9,021 nt of DNA from Bacteroidales bacterium (lineage in GTDB: Bacteria; Bacteroidota; Bacteroidia; Bacteroidales; UBA932): assembly GCA_016285215.1 (NCBI GenBank), contig JAEEQI010000100.1, forward strand, positions 1 through 9,021, in the 5' to 3' direction. Below the pieces are notes generated by a model that was not told the origin of the DNA, searched no databases, and saw only the letters and a program-made list of their open reading frames with translations. Positions 6,648 to 9,021 of this stretch are shown one piece after another (position 1 is the stretch's first letter; each line of letters begins with the position of its first letter). Made by a program: the position numbers and the translations under genes.

Positions 6648-7292
6648 ATGAAAAGATTCGTACTTGTCCTGGGCATTCTGTTTGCCGCAGTTTTTTCGGC
6701 CCGTGCCCAGTACGATTATCCCGCTTTCATGGGAACCGTGGGTGTGTCTTACAGCCCTGTTTTCAACGTGTCCACGGGCGGTGGCCAAAAGGAAACTGTG
6801 TTTTTCAACGGCTTTGGCCTGTCCTGGACCAACGCCCATGCCATTTCCCGGAACAAACCGTTCTATGTGGGCTATGGCCTTGGTGTCCAGTATGCCACGC
6901 ACGTGAATAAAGAGGAATTGGGTAAGGCCGATACCCAGAATATCAGCCTCAAAGCCCCTGTGGACTTCCTGTACCGCTACGAGAATCCGAATTTTGATCT
7001 TCTCATCATTCCCCATCTGGGCCTGGATGTCAATTACTACCCTATGTTCCGGGTTGTAAAAACCCCGGCTGACGGTAGCAAAACAGAGGTCCAGGATATG
7101 TTCGACGTGGAATTTGAGCCCGGTCATCGTATGAGCCATGTTACCGGCGGCCTTCACGTGGGCGCCCGTTTCCAGCTGGATCACTTTTTCGTGGACCTGA
7201 CCTACGAGCTCCCCGCCGTGGGTCTCTACTACAGTAAGCTGTACAGAGTCTACGAGCGCCAGATCCACATCACCGCCGGCTTTGCTTTCTAA
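6648..7292 (+). CDS. Secreted protein, probable small outer-membrane beta-barrel
   Basis: 214 residues, not recognised as a named family. A classic signal peptide is visible: Met-Lys-Arg, a hydrophobic run to about 17, and Ala-Arg-Ala before Gln21, the usual Bacteroidota signal peptidase I site. The mature part has alternating polar/hydrophobic stretches rich in Gly, Tyr and Phe, for example GVSYSPVFNV, YVGYGLGVQYA, LLIIPHLGLDVNYY, GGLHVGARF and HFFVDLTYELP. It ends ITAGFAF, with a C-terminal Phe as expected of a strand recognised by the BAM machinery. This suggests an 8-stranded or similar barrel, like the porin-family or OmpW/PorT-like small proteins of this phylum. ATG 6648 is chosen because it opens the signal peptide; the open frame upstream of it runs antisense into the phosphatase gene. 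Own promoter box upstream and own terminator downstream, so probably monocistronic. Function unknown. Confidence 0.8.
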   Translation: MKRFVLVLGILFAAVFSARAQYDYPAFMGTVGVSYSPVFNVSTGGGQKETVFFNGFGLSWTNAHAISRNKPFYVGYGLGVQYATHVNKEELGKADTQNISLKAPVDFLYRYENPNFDLLIIPHLGLDVNYYPMFRVVKTPADGSKTEVQDMFDVEFEPGHRMSHVTGGLHVGARFQLDHFFVDLTYELPAVGLYYSKLYRVYERQIHITAGFAF

Positions 7293-7312
7293 GCAAGTCC
7301 CAGCCAACTTAC

Positions 7313-7344
7313 AGGGGAAGGTCTTCACGCCTTCCCCTTTTTTT
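7313..7344 (+). terminator. Intrinsic terminator after the beta-barrel-like gene
   Basis: A 9-base-pair perfect stem AGGGGAAGG (7313-7321) / CCTTCCCCT (7330-7338) with an 8-base loop, followed by a run of T to 7344. It begins 20 bases after the stop codon at 7292 and ends 13 bases before the next promoter box, separating the two transcription units. Confidence 0.88.
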
Positions 7345-7357
7345 GCAAAATATTGTG

Positions 7358-7365
7358 TATATTTG
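7358..7365 (+). promoter_or_regulatory. -7 box for the M28 peptidase gene
   Basis: TATATTTG matches TAnnTTTG exactly, 23 bases before the ATG at 7389, the same spacing as for the gene upstream. The leader is A-rich (accacaaataataacatc) and has no Shine-Dalgarno. No clear -33 element, as the upstream DNA is the preceding terminator. Confidence 0.6.
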
Positions 7366-7388
7366 TGTGAACCACAAATAATAACATC

Positions 7389-8933
7389 ATGAAACGTTTT
7401 CTTATACCGGTGCTGATGCTGCTATGCGTATGTGCCTGGGGGCAAGATGACGAGCAGCTGTTGCGTGGCTGGATCCAGACCATCGCTTCCGATGAGATGG
7501 GCGGCCGCAAACCTATGACAGAGTACGAAACCCGTACGGTTAACTATTTGGCGAAGGAATTGGAGCAGATGGGACTGGAACCTGCATTTGACGGCAGCTG
7601 GTTCCAGCCGTTCCAGATTATTGCCGTCACGGCCAAGCCGGAAGGCAACAAAGTAACGGTGAAAGGAAAGAAAAAGGCCGAACTGAACTACCCCGATGAT
7701 TTGATCTTCTGGACGGCAAGGGCCACCAACAAGATTGATTTACCCAAGGCCGAATTTGTCTTCTGCGGCTTTGGCATCCACGCTCCGGAGTATGGATGGG
7801 ACGACTACGAGGGCATAGACGTGAAGGGAAAGATTGTGATTGCTATGGTCAACGACCCCGGCTACTACGATGCCAGTCTCTTCCGCGGACGCAATATGAC
7901 TTATTATGGCCGATGGCTGTACAAGTTTGAAGAAGCCATCCGCCAGGGTGCCGCCGGCTGCCTGGTGCTGCACAACACCGAGGCCGCCAGTTACGGCTGG
8001 CACGTGTGCGTGAACGGACATATGTCCGACAACCTGGCCCTGTACGACCCCGTGACCCGCAATGCCGACAACCTGGCCATCAAGGGCTGGCTGAGGGAAG
8101 ACGGAGCCCGCAAGCTCTTTACCGCTGCCGGAATGGATATGGACGCCGCCCTGACCGCTGCCAAGAAGCCCGGCTTCAAGAGCTTCCCGCTCAAGGTGAA
8201 GGGAGACGTAAAGATGAACATCAACTACAAAGTCCAGGAGACCCGCAACGTGGGCGCCTTCCTTCGCGGCACAGACCAGGCCGATGAAGTGGTGGTGCTC
8301 TGCGCCCATTGGGATCACCTGGGCATCGGCACCCCGGACGAGACCGGCGACGCCATCTACAACGGCGCGGCCGACAATGCCACCGGTATGGCGGGCGCGC
8401 TGCTTTCGGCCCTTAAATTTACCCAGCTGCCGCACAAGCCGCACCGGAGCGTCCTTTTCCTCTTCCCTTCTTCTGAGGAGAGCGGGCTGTTTGGTTCCGA
8501 GTACTACTGCGCCAATCCGGTTTTCCCGCTGGCTAAGACCGTGGCCTGCCTCAATTATGAGAGCATCGGCCCGGCCGAACTTACCAAGGATCTGTCTATT
8601 CTGGGAGGCGGCGCAAGCAAGCTGGACAGCTACTTTGAGGCCGCCGCAGCCGAGCAGGGCCGCTACATTTTCTATGACAACGACAACTCCGACGGCTGGT
8701 TCTTCCGCTCCGACCACTACAATTTTGTGAAGAAAGGCATTCCCGCCGTGGTCTGGGAAAACGGTAAGGATCTGGTGGATCCGGCCCATCCCAACAAGTA
8801 CCCTATGCCCGTGTGGTACCACAAACCCTCCGACGAGTATCGTCCCGACTGGGACCTCTCCGGCACCCTGGCCAACGTCCGCCTCCTCTTCAGCGTTGCA
8901 CAGGCTTTGGCCAACACGGACGAAAGACTATAA
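7389..8933 (+). CDS. Secreted M28-family zinc peptidase with PA domain
   Basis: A 514-residue exported aminopeptidase-like enzyme. Signal peptide about 1-18, with probable cleavage at Ala-Trp-Gly before Gln19. A protease-associated (PA) domain lies at about 115-290, recognisable from FVFCGFGIHAPEYGWDDY (123-140), DVKGKIV (144-150), NDPG (155-158) and GAAGCLVLH (187-195). The M28 catalytic core runs from about 296 to the end. Likely metal and catalytic residues: His307 and Asp309 in AHWDHLG; Asp329 in GAADNATG; Glu363 (base) and Glu364 (ligand) in SSEESGLFGSEYY; and His443 in RSDHYNF. The fourth ligand position, usually Asp in an N-x-D-x-I-G motif, is Glu391 in NYESIG. Family members cleave N-terminal residues from peptides in the periplasm or outside the cell. 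The start follows from the signal peptide and promoter spacing. The next gene begins 9 bases after the stop, so the two are probably an operon. Family call firm; substrate unknown. Confidence 0.93.
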   Translation: MKRFLIPVLMLLCVCAWGQDDEQLLRGWIQTIASDEMGGRKPMTEYETRTVNYLAKELEQMGLEPAFDGSWFQPFQIIAVTAKPEGNKVTVKGKKKAELNYPDDLIFWTARATNKIDLPKAEFVFCGFGIHAPEYGWDDYEGIDVKGKIVIAMVNDPGYYDASLFRGRNMTYYGRWLYKFEEAIRQGAAGCLVLHNTEAASYGWHVCVNGHMSDNLALYDPVTRNADNLAIKGWLREDGARKLFTAAGMDMDAALTAAKKPGFKSFPLKVKGDVKMNINYKVQETRNVGAFLRGTDQADEVVVLCAHWDHLGIGTPDETGDAIYNGAADNATGMAGALLSALKFTQLPHKPHRSVLFLFPSSEESGLFGSEYYCANPVFPLAKTVACLNYESIGPAELTKDLSILGGGASKLDSYFEAAAAEQGRYIFYDNDNSDGWFFRSDHYNFVKKGIPAVVWENGKDLVDPAHPNKYPMPVWYHKPSDEYRPDWDLSGTLANVRLLFSVAQALANTDERL

Positions 8934-8942
8934 AGCGAATCT

Positions 8943-9021
8943 ATGATGAAAAGACTATCCCTCCTTATTGCCGCATTGCTGGTTATGGCTTCGGCCGCTT
9001 TTGCCCAGCAGCAACGTGAAC
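8943..9021 (+). CDS. Secreted protein of unknown function (5' end only)
   Basis: The first 26 codons of a gene cut by the window end. It opens with two consecutive ATGs (8943, 8946), then Lys-Arg, a hydrophobic core and Ala-Phe-Ala before a Gln-rich start of the mature chain (Gln-Gln-Gln-Arg-Glu). This is a textbook Bacteroidota signal peptide. It starts 9 bases after the peptidase stop with no terminator or promoter box between, so co-transcription is likely. Nothing can be said about function because no mature domain is visible. Confidence 0.75.
   Translation, partial: MMKRLSLLIAALLVMASAAFAQQQRE

Noticed and set aside
7740..8822. 360-codon open frame antisense to the M28 peptidase
   Set aside because: Same shadow pattern, and all catalytic motifs are on the plus strand.
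1..9021. CRISPR array, insertion sequence, phage, toxin-antitoxin or defence genes
   Set aside because: No direct-repeat array, no transposase or integrase motifs and no tRNA-like attachment site were seen; every substantial gene belongs to metabolism, DNA uptake, signalling or the envelope.

Overview
The window looks like a chromosomal stretch from a fairly GC-rich member of the Bacteroidota, most likely order Bacteroidales. The clues are Bacteroidota-type -7 promoter boxes (TAnnTTTG) in front of several genes, short A/T-rich leaders without Shine-Dalgarno sequences, many signal peptides ending in Ala-Gln or Gly-Gln, and protein relatives typical of gut Bacteroidales. Alistipes/Rikenellaceae-like organisms would fit, but the genus is a guess from composition and family flavour only.

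Layout from left to right: (1) the 3' part of an ApbE-type FAD:protein FMN transferase (+), cut by the window start. (2) A compact ComEC/Rec2 DNA-uptake channel gene (-), whose 3' end overlaps the apbE end by 17 bases. (3) A 76-base divergent intergenic region with a clear promoter box for ackA and a 12-base perfect palindrome over the comEC start codon. (4) A tight three-gene operon (+): acetate kinase (ackA), a 301-residue Ptb/Pta-type phosphate acyltransferase, and triosephosphate isomerase (tpiA), with gaps of 4 and 2 bases. (5) A hairpin terminator with A and T tracts on either side, shared with the convergent gene. (6) A membrane-bound Cache-HAMP-SpoIIE/RsbU-type PP2C phosphatase (-). 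(7) A 64-base divergent promoter region. (8) A small secreted, probably outer-membrane beta-barrel protein (+) with its own terminator. (9) A secreted PA-domain M28 zinc peptidase (+). (10) The first 26 codons of another secreted protein (+), cut by the window end and probably co-transcribed with the peptidase.

Functionally, the central operon joins a glycolytic enzyme with the two steps that turn acyl-CoA into acid plus ATP, as expected for a saccharolytic fermenter. The phosphatase gene looks like a signalling protein that senses something outside the membrane and dephosphorylates a cytoplasmic partner, but no partner (STAS antagonist, anti-sigma kinase) lies in the window. The right-hand genes are envelope or secreted proteins. 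I see no rRNA, tRNA, CRISPR array, insertion sequence or phage gene, and no stretch over 100 bases without a gene. Nothing here amounts to an undescribed multi-gene defence or biosynthetic system. The points most worth checking are the minimal ComEC, the ackA-Ptb-tpiA pairing, the near-leaderless promoter of the phosphatase gene and the palindrome at the comEC start.
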